The notes: generated from the letters alone by a model not told the origin. A DNA stretch of 64,000 nt from Verrucomicrobiaceae bacterium (GCA_028293825.1 JAQGNY010000019.1:62001-126000), one strand, 5' to 3'; numbered from the stretch's first letter, positions 44,832 through 54,172 are shown. Translations and numbers: made by a program.

Positions 44832-46169
44832 TTAAAGTTTGATCGGCTCCAGCGCGTAGCCTGCCAGGCGCGATTGGATCGGCACGGCGATGGCAATCTG
44901 ATCCTCCAGCTGACGTGCAAAATAATTCAGCAGTGCGATGTCGTGCTCCGGCCCGGCTTCCAACACGAAGCGCTCCAATTCTTTTTCGCCGTCCTGCCAA
45001 TCGCGCGGTACACGGCCGGTAAATTCGGCAATGCGCGCCAGATCGTTGTCGTCGGCGCTGCGGTTGCCGGCGTCGGCATCGCGCAGCCATTGCGCCAGCA
45101 CTTTGGCCGATTCGAGCTGGAATTTATCGAGATCGGATTTCGGCTCGATGCGCGTAATGGTTTGCTCCAGCACATCGATAATGACGCTGTTGCGACTCGG
45201 CAAACCGGCCGGGGGTGCGCTCGGTGCAATCTTGACGTTCATGCATTCGGCCAGCGCCCACAGCACCGACCGGCGCGACATTAAATTCCAAATTAAATAT
45301 TCGGTTTGCAGCACGTGCTTGTCCGGCTCGCACAATAATCCGGCCAACGCCATAACGGCGGTGAGCATAAACGCAGCGGTGTGATAGCTCAGTGCGAACG
45401 AATCGATCGGCTCGCCGGTGATCTTGGCGTAATGCTTCAACAGATGCGCCATATCCGCGCCGAGCGGCTCGAAACCATTGCGACCGCGCAGCGAGGCGAG
45501 ATCGGCCAGCGGATCGCCAATATGCGATGCCTCGAAATCGTAGAGCGCGGTCACTTTTGCGTTCTGAAATAAAAATTGTCCGGCATCGCCGTGAATAAAC
45601 GCGGCGTGTGTGCGTTGCTGCGGCACGTTACGGCGCAGCCAGCGCAACGCGAATTCGATCATCGGCTCGGGGCGGCGCTTGGTGCGATCGTAGAGCGGCT
45701 GATTCGCATCGATATACGCCAACACGGTTTGCGCGGCGCCTTGCGGACGGGTAATGCCAGCGGCAACAAACGGTTCGAGATCGAGGCTGTGCATCTTCGC
45801 CAGCGCTTCGATGTATTGCTCGGCAATCGAGCGCCGTTCGTCGTCGTTCGCGGCCTTACTAACATCGCGGTCGCCCGGCGCCATATCCATGACGATGGCA
45901 ATCGGGTCCGGGCACACGCCGTACACATGCGGCACTACAACGCCGCCGGCTTCGAGCAGTTGCAGAATCGACGCTTCACGCCCAAGTCCGGGATAGGGTT
46001 CGGCATCCAGTTGTTTATCACCGCGAATATACAAAGGCAGTTTTTTGCCAGCGCGCTCGATTTCACAGAACCACGCTTTGCGCCAGCGCGCCTGACGCTG
46101 CAACGAAACCACGCGGCCGTCGGTGACGGATTCGATAAATACTTTCAGGCGATCTTCTTCGGTTTGCAT
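44832..46169 (-). CDS. APH/ChoK-fold phosphotransferase family protein, second paralogue
   Basis: A 445-residue protein. N-lobe: 'VVSLQRQARWRKAWFCEIERAGKKLPLYIRGD' in parts, with Glu-containing 'GLGREASILQLLEAGGVVVP'. C-lobe: 'AFIHGDAGQFLFQNAKVTALYDFEASHIGDPLADLAS', where HGD and the DFE metal site are present but the Asn of the HGDxxxxN motif is replaced. The last 130 residues are a helical extension. Paralogous to 46229-47584. Substrate unknown; the family phosphorylates alcohols such as aminoglycosides, choline or homoserine. Transcribed after the first paralogue (59-bp gap). Confidence 0.8.
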   Translation of the reverse strand: MQTEEDRLKVFIESVTDGRVVSLQRQARWRKAWFCEIERAGKKLPLYIRGDKQLDAEPYPGLGREASILQLLEAGGVVVPHVYGVCPDPIAIVMDMAPGDRDVSKAANDDERRSIAEQYIEALAKMHSLDLEPFVAAGITRPQGAAQTVLAYIDANQPLYDRTKRRPEPMIEFALRWLRRNVPQQRTHAAFIHGDAGQFLFQNAKVTALYDFEASHIGDPLADLASLRGRNGFEPLGADMAHLLKHYAKITGEPIDSFALSYHTAAFMLTAVMALAGLLCEPDKHVLQTEYLIWNLMSRRSVLWALAECMNVKIAPSAPPAGLPSRNSVIIDVLEQTITRIEPKSDLDKFQLESAKVLAQWLRDADAGNRSADDNDLARIAEFTGRVPRDWQDGEKELERFVLEAGPEHDIALLNYFARQLEDQIAIAVPIQSRLAGYALEPIKL

Positions 46170-46228
46170 CGGTTTTTCCTTTATTAAATTTATTGGTGTG
46201 ACGTGCGGGCTTTCGCTAAGGAATTTAG

Positions 46229-47584
46229 CTAAGAAGCAAATTGACTGCGATCGATAACGAACGGTCTGCGCGCAACAATCGGAGCGGGATAATCCTGAAT
46301 CAATTGCAGCCGGCGTCCGATCTGGCGATGAAACAAACGCGTCAGCGCGGGTCGATGCAGTGCGCCGTGTTCGATGACGAATTTTTCCAGTTCGGCTTCT
46401 GCCTCGGCCAATGTAGCGAACGAGCGGTCGAGAAATTGAGAGATATCCGCGAGCGTCAGCCGCTCGATTTCTGTGCCGATTTCATCGACGCGTTGTAGAT
46501 AATTGGCCAGCGACAGTGCCGGTTGTTCGCGCATGCGACCGCCGGCGGGTGGCAATTCGCGACAGGCGGCGACCAGATTTTTCAGCGCGATGGCGTTGTC
46601 GGATGGCGTCGGCGCAATCGTCGGCACCGGCTCCAGTTCGATATCGAGCATGCGTGCGAACGTTTCCAGCATCGCGCGCGAACACGACAAATCCCACGAC
46701 AGGTATTCGGTGTAGGCCGGCAAAATCGCCTCGCCTTTTAACAGCGGTCGCACCCGCATCGCCGCGCCGATGTGATAAATCAACGCGTGAAAATCGAAGG
46801 TCGGCCAGTCGATGGTGTTGCCGCTCTCGGCGACGTAACGCAGCAGAATCTCGGTCAGCCCGCCGATCGGTTCGTTGATATCGCGGCCCCACACCGACAC
46901 CAGATCGGCGATTGGATCGCCGACATGCACCAGTTCCAGGTCGAAGATATGCGTAACGTGTTCGCCATCGTGGAAGAACTGCGGTGCATCACCGATCAGC
47001 AGCGCTTGCTCGGTGCGGTACAGCGGCGCGTGGTCGAGAATCCAGCGTCGCACCAACTCGACCATTGGCTCCGGTCCGGTCTTGCTGGCGAGATACGCTT
47101 CCTCGTGACCTTTGTAATAGGCGAATTCGGTGTCGGCCGGCGTCGCCGGAATCGGCAGGCCCGCCGCCCGCGCGTGAGTCAAATCGATTTTATGCACACG
47201 CGCCATGATGCCCATGTACTCGGCGACCAATGCGTGCAGCTTTGGATCTTGGTCAGCGCCGCCGTGATAAGGAATGTTATCGACGCGCTGCATCACGATG
47301 GCTTCGGGCTCATCGCACCAGCCGTAGATTTTCGGCACCGGAATACCTTCCGCTTCGAACAGCTTGAACACGCGGTATTCCTGATGCAGCGGTGTGATTT
47401 CCTGGCCGGCCAGACGATTGCCGCGCACGTGCAAATGCAGTGGACCGGACGCGGTATTCACCGTCACATTCCAGGCCGGTCGCCAACCCGGCATCACGTC
47501 AAACGCGGCAATATCTGCGCCGATGTTAGCCGTCAACCAGCGGCGAATGCCGGCCTCGGCGTTACTCCAATCCTGCGCGTCCAT
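46229..47584 (-). CDS. APH/ChoK-fold phosphotransferase family protein, first paralogue
   Basis: A 451-residue protein from the ATG at 47584, which overlaps the stop of the redoxin gene by one base (TAATG). 'RPAWNVTVNTASGPLHLHVRGN', 'PLHQEYRVFKLFEAEGIPVPKI' and 'VEYMGIMARVHKID'-type segments match the family. The catalytic loop reads 'LLIGDAPQFFHDGEHVTHIFDLELVHVGDPIADL': the His of HGD is Ile and the Asn is missing, while the DLE metal acid remains. Activity is therefore doubtful. It shares the long helical C-terminus of its paralogue. Confidence 0.78.
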   Translation of the reverse strand: MDAQDWSNAEAGIRRWLTANIGADIAAFDVMPGWRPAWNVTVNTASGPLHLHVRGNRLAGQEITPLHQEYRVFKLFEAEGIPVPKIYGWCDEPEAIVMQRVDNIPYHGGADQDPKLHALVAEYMGIMARVHKIDLTHARAAGLPIPATPADTEFAYYKGHEEAYLASKTGPEPMVELVRRWILDHAPLYRTEQALLIGDAPQFFHDGEHVTHIFDLELVHVGDPIADLVSVWGRDINEPIGGLTEILLRYVAESGNTIDWPTFDFHALIYHIGAAMRVRPLLKGEAILPAYTEYLSWDLSCSRAMLETFARMLDIELEPVPTIAPTPSDNAIALKNLVAACRELPPAGGRMREQPALSLANYLQRVDEIGTEIERLTLADISQFLDRSFATLAEAEAELEKFVIEHGALHRPALTRLFHRQIGRRLQLIQDYPAPIVARRPFVIDRSQFAS

Positions 47585-48672
47585 TAAACGACGATCTTCG
47601 GATAGTAATTTTCCGCGCCGTATTTGCGCACTTCGCTGAGCATGGTGCCGTCGTAAACGGTTGGGGCTGACTGTGTCATCGGGTCCTCGATATTCCAGGC
47701 CTGGCGTTTGTAGGTCCAGTTCAGTGGTTGCAGCCGATGTGCTTCGCGCCAATGCTGGACCGCCAGCTCGTGCTGGCCGTTGCGATGCAGAAATTCGCCG
47801 AGTTCGAAATGCGCGGCGGCGCTGGCGATATCCGGCGAGCGCGGTTGCGAGCGCTCGATCACTTCTTCCGGGCTCAGCACATAGCGGCTGTTGGCGCCGT
47901 TCTTAACCCAATCTTCCAGCATCTCGAGGTAGAGATCGGTTTCGAACAGCATTTTACCGACCTCGTCGAGTAAGGCGAGCTGCGTTGCCTCAACATCCTG
48001 CGACATGCCGGCCTGGGCGATATCGGCTGGTTTCATGTCGGTCACCGGCGTGCGTCCCGGCCAGGATGGCTCGGCCGGGCGCACGATCATGCCCTGTTCG
48101 TCGATCCAGATGCCGTTGGGCACGTTCACCACGCCGAACAGTTCGCCGACGCTGTGCGCCGCATCGATCAACGCCGGGTGTTTCGGTTTGGCCATCTCCA
48201 GCCACGGGCGTGCAGCTTCGGCGCCGCCGGTATCCATCGCGATGGTGACGATCTCAAGGCCTTGCGGATAAAAGCGCTCGCGCAATTCAGCCCAGATCGC
48301 GCCGTCGAGGCGGCAACCGCACCAGGAAGCCCACGTGGTCAGCAGCACTTTTTTGCCGCGCAAACTGGCGATATCGAACAGATTGCCGTTCAGGTCCGGC
48401 AACACTAGCCGCGGCGCCTGCGCGGTAGTTAATGCGCGCCCGTTGATGCCGGCTTCCGGGCCAATCGCCCAATGTTTGTCGTCGGCGCAGCGGATCAGCG
48501 GCATGCCGAGCCGGTCGGCCACCACTTCGATATTCAAGGTGCCATCGCTATTGCGCGCGGTCGCCGGCATCGGCACGCAGGCCTCGCCTTTACACGCGCC
48601 CTGCGGTTTGAGTGCCCAGCCGGTGCGCTGTTCAAAGTCGGACGGATTTACTGCCAGCGAATCGAGAATCAT
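47584..48672 (-). CDS. TlpA/peroxiredoxin-like thioredoxin-fold protein
   Basis: A 362-residue protein. The thioredoxin-like domain (about 105-240) holds 'APRLVLPDLNGNLFDIASLRGKKVLLTTWASWCGCRLDG', with an active-site CxC (WCGC) instead of CxxC, then 'GLEIVTIAMDTGG' and 'GVVNVPNGIWIDEQG'. An N-terminal 90-residue domain with three Cys ('GACKGEACVPM') precedes it, and a TPR-like helical C-terminus follows. No signal peptide is seen, so cytoplasmic. It is the first gene of the operon with the two phosphotransferase-like genes. Role unknown. Confidence 0.75.
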   Translation of the reverse strand: MILDSLAVNPSDFEQRTGWALKPQGACKGEACVPMPATARNSDGTLNIEVVADRLGMPLIRCADDKHWAIGPEAGINGRALTTAQAPRLVLPDLNGNLFDIASLRGKKVLLTTWASWCGCRLDGAIWAELRERFYPQGLEIVTIAMDTGGAEAARPWLEMAKPKHPALIDAAHSVGELFGVVNVPNGIWIDEQGMIVRPAEPSWPGRTPVTDMKPADIAQAGMSQDVEATQLALLDEVGKMLFETDLYLEMLEDWVKNGANSRYVLSPEEVIERSQPRSPDIASAAAHFELGEFLHRNGQHELAVQHWREAHRLQPLNWTYKRQAWNIEDPMTQSAPTVYDGTMLSEVRKYGAENYYPKIVV

Positions 48673-49056
48673 AAATTGGGTCTCCGGGGAAAAAGGGTTG
48701 GCTGCAGATTAAAGAGGACGAGCTCGCGAGCCAGCTGCGCGTATTGATCTGATACGGCGCGTTGCTCGACGAGTGCGAGGGTTTCGATTCTCACGGTTCG
48801 CGCGAGTGCCGACAAGACTGGGCGGATATCGCTGAAATACGCGCGATAGCTTTGAAATGCATCCGTGCCTTTGGTTCGCGCCACTGCATTTCGGAGATAT
48901 CGGCAGCGTTTGGGCGATATCGTTCACCCGACTGGTGGCTTTCACTCCGTGTTTAGAATGTTTCGCGAATAAATTCGGCCGTTCGCCAGAACCGAGCCGA
49001 ACTCCAACCCCTCATTCCAATAACGACAATCATTGGAGCAATCCAAGGGAGATAAC
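48673..49056. promoter_or_regulatory. Divergent regulatory region
   Basis: A 384-bp gap between the leftward redoxin operon and the rightward TonB receptor. GAAATGCA (48854-48861) and TGCATTTC (48885-48892) form an inverted repeat within a larger imperfect one that includes GGATATCGC and GAGATATCGGC segments. These could be binding sites for a shared regulator such as the nearby AraC-type protein. No clear promoter pair was picked out. Confidence 0.35.
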
Positions 49057-51462
49057 ATGTCCAACACTAAGGCATTTGCCTTAATCGGCAGTATCGGTGT
49101 TCTTTCCGGCTTATCGGCGACCGCCATCGCGCAGACCGGCGTTACCGCGCCAAATCCCAACGCCGACGTGGCTAAAACAGCGCCGCACGCGCCGGTTATT
49201 GAGGAGATGGTCGTCACCGCTCGCCGCCGTGACGAAAGTTTGCAGACCGTGCCGGTCGCTATCGCCGCACTCAATAGCGAAGCGTTGCAGAATGCTTCGG
49301 TGCAGGAAATGGAAAACCTGACGGCGGTGGTGCCGGGTTTCCGTTTCACCTACGAGGGCGGCGGCAACAATATTTCGATGTCGTTGCGCGGCCTCAGCGT
49401 GGTGCCGCTCGGCGAAGGTATTCCGGCCGTCGTGATTTACAGCTCCGACGTGCCATTGCCGAAAGTAGGTGGCAATTTGCCGACCTATGACTTGGCCAGC
49501 GTGCAGGTATTGAAAGGGCCGCAAGGCACCTTGTTCGGACGCAATACCATCGGCGGCGCTGTGCTGCTAACGCCGAATGCGCCGAGCTATCACCAGGATG
49601 GTTACTTTCGCGTCGGACTTGGCAATTACAACGGTCGCACTTTTGAAGGCGCCGCCAATATTCCACTGGTGGAAGATAAGGCCGCCCTCAGGGTTGCCGC
49701 GCAAATTCGCAAGCGCGATGGCCGCACCGAAAACCTGACACCGGGCGCACCCGATCTCGATAGCGTCGACCAGAAAAGTTATCGCGTGTCGCTATTGCTC
49801 GACCCGAGCGAAAACCTCACCAACAGACTGGTCGCCGATTATTCGCGCGTTGATCAGGCGCCGAACGGGCAGCATATTTTCGGCTACAACCCCGGCATTA
49901 TTCAGGGCGCATTTACACCATCGCTCGGCCCGACCATCGCTGCCGCGTATGAACAGGCGGTAAAGACTGCCATTGAACAGGGCATGGCGGTGGCGCCGTT
50001 TCGCGTCTACGACAACACCAATACCTCCGGCGCCGGCAAGCTCGGTTACACCACCGATTTGTGGGGTATCGCCAACACCACCGAATACAAAATGGGCGAC
50101 ACCACCATTCGCAATATTCTCGGCTACCGCAACGTGTCGAGCGCCATTTCCGCCAACACCCAGGGCTTTGGCGATGTGACCGGTCCGCTCGGCCCGCTGG
50201 TGGTTTACAAGCTGGCATCGCTGGACGAAAAAGAATATTTCACCGAGGAATTTCAAGTGCTCGGCAAAGCCGATCGATTGGACTGGATCGGCGGCGCGTT
50301 CTACTCGAAGGATCGCCCGACCGGCGGCATGGGCACCTCGTCGCAGGCGTTCAACTTGACCGCGTTCGGTGTGGTCAACTCGCACTCGACTTCGCTGACC
50401 ACCAACGAAAACTATGCGCTGTTCGGCCAGCTCGGCTATCAGCTTACCGATGCGTTGAAACTGAACGCCGGCGCGCGTTACAGCTGGGACAAAATCGAAA
50501 CCTGCGGCGCCAGCGGCCGGCCGGCTTATCTGTCGCCTTCCGAGTGCGACGATCTTGGCTCGACGGTGAAAAACAGCGGCAAGGCGCCGACCTGGACTCT
50601 CGGTCTGGATTACAAGCTGAGCGATTCGGTGTTTACCTACATCACGCATCGGCGCGGCTATCGCAGCGTCAACGTCAACGCGCCGCTGTTTTACACCGCG
50701 CGTACCACCGGCGGCAGCGATCCGGCCTGTATCGTTGGCGGCGGTATTTGTCCGGATCTGCGACCGTTCCAAAAAGTCGATGAGGAGAAAATCAACGATC
50801 TCGAAGTGGGCGTCAAATCGGATTGGACGCTGGGCGAAGTCGCCGGTCGGACCAACCTTGCGCTGTTCCACACCAAGTACACCAATGCGGTGCAGTTCGC
50901 GAGTATTGCCGGCGTAATTCCACCATCAACGCCCGACGCGCCGAATCGCTCGTCGGTGGCAATTAACGCAGCCGATATCACCATCAACGGCGCCGAATTG
51001 GAGCTGACGATTTCGCCGGTTTCCGATCTAACGTTTACGCTGAGCGGCGCTTATATCGAGCAGAAAATCGATAGCTTGAACGCACCGGCAATTACCGGCA
51101 TTGCGTTGAACGAAAAAACCGTGACGTTGCCGACACCGCGTTTCACCGGTACCGCAGCGGTACGTTACGTGTTGCCGTTTACGCCGCTCGGTGCGCCGAT
51201 CGCCTTCAACGCGGATTATTACTATTCGTCGAAATGGGATGCGCAATCGGGTATCGCCCTGCCCAGTTACGATGTGGTTAATACGCGTCTGGATTGGAGT
51301 GGTTTGATGTCGGGTGCAGTGGATGTATCGCTGTGGTGCCGCAATTTGCTGGATAAGGATTACTGGGCGGCGGCGGGTGCATTGCAGCCTTCGTTACCGG
51401 CGCAATCGGCATTTCTGGGCGATCCGCGTACTTACGGTGTCGAGCTGACTTACCACTTTTAA
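49057..51462 (+). CDS. TonB-dependent receptor
   Basis: An 801-residue outer-membrane receptor from the ATG at 49057 (GGGAG 6 nt upstream). Signal peptide ends near 'ATAIAQ'. TonB box-like 'IEEMVVTARRRDESLQTVPVAI', plug 'LASVQVLKGPQGTLFGRNTIGGAVLL', and a C-terminal strand 'YGVELTYHF' with terminal Phe. The type resembles sphingomonad and gammaproteobacterial receptors for plant or aromatic substrates rather than siderophores. Divergent to the redoxin/phosphotransferase operon and next to an AraC regulator, suggesting a substrate-uptake locus. Confidence 0.9.
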   Translation: MSNTKAFALIGSIGVLSGLSATAIAQTGVTAPNPNADVAKTAPHAPVIEEMVVTARRRDESLQTVPVAIAALNSEALQNASVQEMENLTAVVPGFRFTYEGGGNNISMSLRGLSVVPLGEGIPAVVIYSSDVPLPKVGGNLPTYDLASVQVLKGPQGTLFGRNTIGGAVLLTPNAPSYHQDGYFRVGLGNYNGRTFEGAANIPLVEDKAALRVAAQIRKRDGRTENLTPGAPDLDSVDQKSYRVSLLLDPSENLTNRLVADYSRVDQAPNGQHIFGYNPGIIQGAFTPSLGPTIAAAYEQAVKTAIEQGMAVAPFRVYDNTNTSGAGKLGYTTDLWGIANTTEYKMGDTTIRNILGYRNVSSAISANTQGFGDVTGPLGPLVVYKLASLDEKEYFTEEFQVLGKADRLDWIGGAFYSKDRPTGGMGTSSQAFNLTAFGVVNSHSTSLTTNENYALFGQLGYQLTDALKLNAGARYSWDKIETCGASGRPAYLSPSECDDLGSTVKNSGKAPTWTLGLDYKLSDSVFTYITHRRGYRSVNVNAPLFYTARTTGGSDPACIVGGGICPDLRPFQKVDEEKINDLEVGVKSDWTLGEVAGRTNLALFHTKYTNAVQFASIAGVIPPSTPDAPNRSSVAINAADITINGAELELTISPVSDLTFTLSGAYIEQKIDSLNAPAITGIALNEKTVTLPTPRFTGTAAVRYVLPFTPLGAPIAFNADYYYSSKWDAQSGIALPSYDVVNTRLDWSGLMSGAVDVSLWCRNLLDKDYWAAAGALQPSLPAQSAFLGDPRTYGVELTYHF

Positions 51463-51481
51463 GAATGCTGTGTTGTCGTTT

Positions 51482-51511
51482 ACGGCGGTGCAATTTGCCG
51501 CCGTTTTTTTT
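51482..51511 (+). terminator. Intrinsic terminator after the TonB receptor gene
   Basis: ACGGCGG/CCGCCGT stem (51482-51488, 51498-51504) with a 9-nt loop and eight T. It lies between convergent genes. Confidence 0.85.
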
Positions 51512-51517
51512 CTCAAA

Positions 51518-52462
51518 TTAAGAACACGATTGATGCCGCTGCCGGTATTCCTGCGGTGTCATGCCCAGTGCTTTGCGAAACGCGGCACCAAACGCCGCAG
51601 TCCCTTTAAATCCGCAGCGATACGCCACTTGTTTAACCAATCCGTCTTCCTGCGCAAGCAGTAATTTGGCGCGCTCCAGGCGCGCAACCGCTGCGTAACT
51701 GCGCAAGGTCATGCCGACATTTTTTACCAGCAGCAACGACAGCGAACGCGGCGACATGCGGCAGACTTCGGCCAATCGCTGCGGGCTTAAATCGATGTCT
51801 TCTTCACGCGCGATGTAGGCGCGCAATTGCTGCAATTTCTGCGCGTCGTTATCCGAGTTCCAGATTTCTTGATCGCTGTTGTCCGCAAGAAAGTGCGGAT
51901 TCGAAATAAATTTACGGCCCAATTCCAGTGCCAGCAATGTCACCAGGCTGCTGGCTTTAATTGCGCTGCCGTAACCGGGCGAGCAGGCTTCGTCGGAGAG
52001 CGTCGCCATCATCGATTCCAGATACGGGCTATCGATGTTGAAGGTGTCGTCAAGATTTATTGAATTCCAGTCGAAGTCGAGCGCTGCCAACCCGGCGAGC
52101 CGATTGGTGTCGAACGCCAGCGCTACCGCGCGCTGTTGTCCGGCCGGCCAGTGCCAGCGCAGCGTCATGCCGCGCGGCACGAAAATCAGTTTGCCAACGG
52201 GGCGCTCGGTTACGGCCTCGGGGTAACTCGCATTGATCGTGGTTTCCGGCAGCTCGACATATTCGAGAAAGCAATGCGTGGAGGATTGATAAATACCGTT
52301 GCCGGGCTGCGGCAGGCGCAATTCGTTGGTTTGTACCTCAAAACCGCCGTCCGCAATCATGCCGGTCATACAGCTGTGAAAGTGTGAATCGGTTTTAAAG
52401 GAGCTCAAGATTACGGATCGCAAATTGTCCTCCCCGCGCAACTGGCCGCTGCTATCGCTCAA
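51518..52462 (-). CDS. AraC-family transcriptional regulator
   Basis: A 314-residue regulator. The C-terminal two-HTH AraC domain reads 'SPQRLAEVCRMSPRSLSLLLV' and 'LVKQVAYRCGFKGTAAFGAAFRKALGMTPQEYRQ'. The N-terminal 200 residues form a cupin-like effector domain ('VTERPVGKLIFVPRGMTLRWHWPAG' in parts). It resembles AraC proteins of the OruR/ArgR-like group. Convergent with the TonB receptor; likely controls that receptor or the neighbouring operon. Effector unknown. Confidence 0.88.
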   Translation of the reverse strand: MSDSSGQLRGEDNLRSVILSSFKTDSHFHSCMTGMIADGGFEVQTNELRLPQPGNGIYQSSTHCFLEYVELPETTINASYPEAVTERPVGKLIFVPRGMTLRWHWPAGQQRAVALAFDTNRLAGLAALDFDWNSINLDDTFNIDSPYLESMMATLSDEACSPGYGSAIKASSLVTLLALELGRKFISNPHFLADNSDQEIWNSDNDAQKLQQLRAYIAREEDIDLSPQRLAEVCRMSPRSLSLLLVKNVGMTLRSYAAVARLERAKLLLAQEDGLVKQVAYRCGFKGTAAFGAAFRKALGMTPQEYRQRHQSCS

Positions 52463-52713
52463 TTGAGCGCTGAACAGCTGCAGTGCGTTTTGGCTTATTG
52501 ATTGAAACGACTTTATCTAAACGACGCCGATTATTCGGTGCTTATTTTAATAGTGGTCAGTCTAACTGGCGCAGTGCGGCGATACCAATGTTTGACGATG
52601 CCGGGGTAAAGCCGGCCCGGTTATTCGCAGCGAAATCATCGTAATTACAGAGACTGCGTCGCCCGATAATTCGATATCGAAGTGCGGTTTAGCCGTTTTG
52701 CTGCAACCGGCAT

Positions 52714-52742
52714 TGATCTAAACCGTATTGCGCTGCGTAACC
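52714..52742 (+). promoter_or_regulatory. Candidate ECF sigma autoregulated promoter
   Basis: TGATCT (52714-52719) and GTAACC (52737-52742) with a 17-bp spacer resemble the -35/-10 of RpoE-ChrR-type ECF promoters (TGATCC and GTAAGA in Rhodobacter). It lies 40 bp upstream of the sigma gene start. The rest of 52463-52713 shows nothing clear. Confidence 0.45.
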
Positions 52743-52781
52743 TTCCTACTTGATTTCCGTATTCTGTGCAGAGGTTCTAAC

Positions 52782-53408
52782 ATGGCCCTTCCGCGTGCTT
52801 TTACCGCCGCCAGCACCCGAGCCACTGTGACCAGCATTTACGACGCCAAAAATAGCGATACCGATCCATGGGGTGCAGTGCTGCACTGCGTGGCCAAGCA
52901 GGATCGCGCGGCGTTTGGGCAATTGTTCGCGCACTTCGCCCCGCAAATTAAAGCGTTCGGATTGAGCACTGTGTTGCCGGATCGCTCCGGCCAGTTCGCC
53001 GACGAACTGGTGCAGGAAACGATGATCACGGTCTGGAACAAAGCCAGCAGTTATGACGCGATGAAAGCGGGCGCGTCGACCTGGATATTCACCATCGCGC
53101 GCAACAAACGCATCGATTTACTGCGTAAATTAAAGCGCCACAGCGGCATGCTCGATATCGACGATATTTGGCCGATTGAAGATGAAGCGGCCGGTCCGTT
53201 CCAGAATTTGCAGCAGCGCCTCACCGAGCGGCGGGTGCGTGAATCCTTGAAAACCTTGCCGCCGGCGCAGCGTGAAGTGTTGTTGATGGCGTTTATGGAG
53301 GGAAAATCCCACAGCGAAATTGCTACCGATCTGGCGTTGCCGCTCGGTACTGTTAAATCGCGAATACGGTTGGCGATGCAGCGCCTGCAATTAATTTTGG
53401 AGAAATAA
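52782..53408 (+). CDS. ECF RNA polymerase sigma factor (RpoE/ChrR type)
   Basis: A 208-residue sigma factor from the ATG at 52782 (GAGG upstream). Region 2: 'AFGQLFAHFAPQIKAFG' and 'ADELVQETMITVWNKASSYD', 'ASTWIFTIARNKRIDLLRKL'. Region 4: 'LPPAQREVLLMAFMEGKSHSEIATDLALPLGTVKSRI'. It belongs with the ECF11-like group that responds to singlet oxygen or similar stress, because the downstream gene encodes a ChrR-type anti-sigma. The two genes lie 9 bp apart. Confidence 0.9.
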   Translation: MALPRAFTAASTRATVTSIYDAKNSDTDPWGAVLHCVAKQDRAAFGQLFAHFAPQIKAFGLSTVLPDRSGQFADELVQETMITVWNKASSYDAMKAGASTWIFTIARNKRIDLLRKLKRHSGMLDIDDIWPIEDEAAGPFQNLQQRLTERRVRESLKTLPPAQREVLLMAFMEGKSHSEIATDLALPLGTVKSRIRLAMQRLQLILEK

Positions 53409-53417
53409 GGGGCGCGC

Positions 53418-54113
53418 ATGAATTATCACCCAGGGCATGATTTGTTAGAGCAGTATGCCGCCGGCACGTTACCGATGCCGGTTGCGTTGTGCGTGTCCGT
53501 GCATATGGGTTTTTGCGCCCAATGCAGCGCCGAAGTGAACGCGTTGCAGGCGCTTAGCGGCATGTTGTTGGAGGAGTTACCCGGCGTACCGGTCGCGGAT
53601 GCCGCGTTGCATCATGTGTTTGCGCGCATTGATCGCGTGGATTCAAATACGCAAATTGCCGATGCGCGAATAACCCGCGCTGATGATGTTCTTCCGGCAG
53701 CGACGGGTGCTGAAAGGAGTTCGACGGCCGCAGCGAAGGTGCCGAAAGCGCTGCGCAAATTGGTCCCCGGCGGTTTCAGCAAGTTGAATTGGCTGCGTGT
53801 GTTGCCAAGCTTGCGCATCGCCACGCTCGATGCCGGTTGCGACGATTACTCGGTGATGCTGCATCGCGTCAGTCCAGGTGGCAGCGTCGCCATGCACGAT
53901 CATCGCGGCCTTGAATTTACGCTGGTATTGAGCGGCTCATTCTCGGATGAAAAAGGCGTTTATACCGACGGCGATTTTCTGCTGCGCGAACCGCAGCAAC
54001 CGCATCGACCATTCGCGGCGCAGCATGAAGAATGTCTGTGCCTCGCGGTGCAACAAGCGCCAGTGCGCTTTACCGGTTTTTTCTGGCGCTTGCTGAATCC
54101 CTTCCTGCGTTAG
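53418..54113 (+). CDS. ChrR-family anti-sigma factor with cupin domain
   Basis: A 231-residue protein. The N-terminal anti-sigma domain contains the zinc-binding 'HMGFCAQC' (HxxxCxxC) motif. Residues about 115-225 form a cupin: 'GCDDYSVMLHRVSPGGSVAMHDHRGLEFTLVLSGSFSDEKG' with metal-binding His/His/Glu, and 'DFLLREPQQPHRPFA' with the last His. In Rhodobacter ChrR releases its sigma on singlet oxygen exposure. Directly downstream of its sigma partner. Confidence 0.88.
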   Translation: MNYHPGHDLLEQYAAGTLPMPVALCVSVHMGFCAQCSAEVNALQALSGMLLEELPGVPVADAALHHVFARIDRVDSNTQIADARITRADDVLPAATGAERSSTAAAKVPKALRKLVPGGFSKLNWLRVLPSLRIATLDAGCDDYSVMLHRVSPGGSVAMHDHRGLEFTLVLSGSFSDEKGVYTDGDFLLREPQQPHRPFAAQHEECLCLAVQQAPVRFTGFFWRLLNPFLR

Positions 54114-54147
54114 TGGTCTTAATCGCAGTGCATATTTACGCATTACT

Positions 54148-54172
54148 AACCGCAGCGATCGCTGCGGTTTTT
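54148..54172 (+). terminator. Intrinsic terminator after the sigma/anti-sigma operon
   Basis: A perfect palindrome AACCGCAGCGA/TCGCTGCGGTT (54148-54169) followed by T. Confidence 0.8.

Noticed and set aside
46772-47587. 271-codon plus-strand frame opposite the phosphotransferase-like gene
   Set aside because: Shadow frame; composition rich in Arg/His/Gln typical of antisense reading of this DNA.
49792-50871. Long 359-codon minus-strand frame opposite the TonB receptor
   Set aside because: It mirrors codon bias of the receptor gene; the receptor frame has signal peptide, plug and terminal strand, while the antisense product has no recognisable domain.
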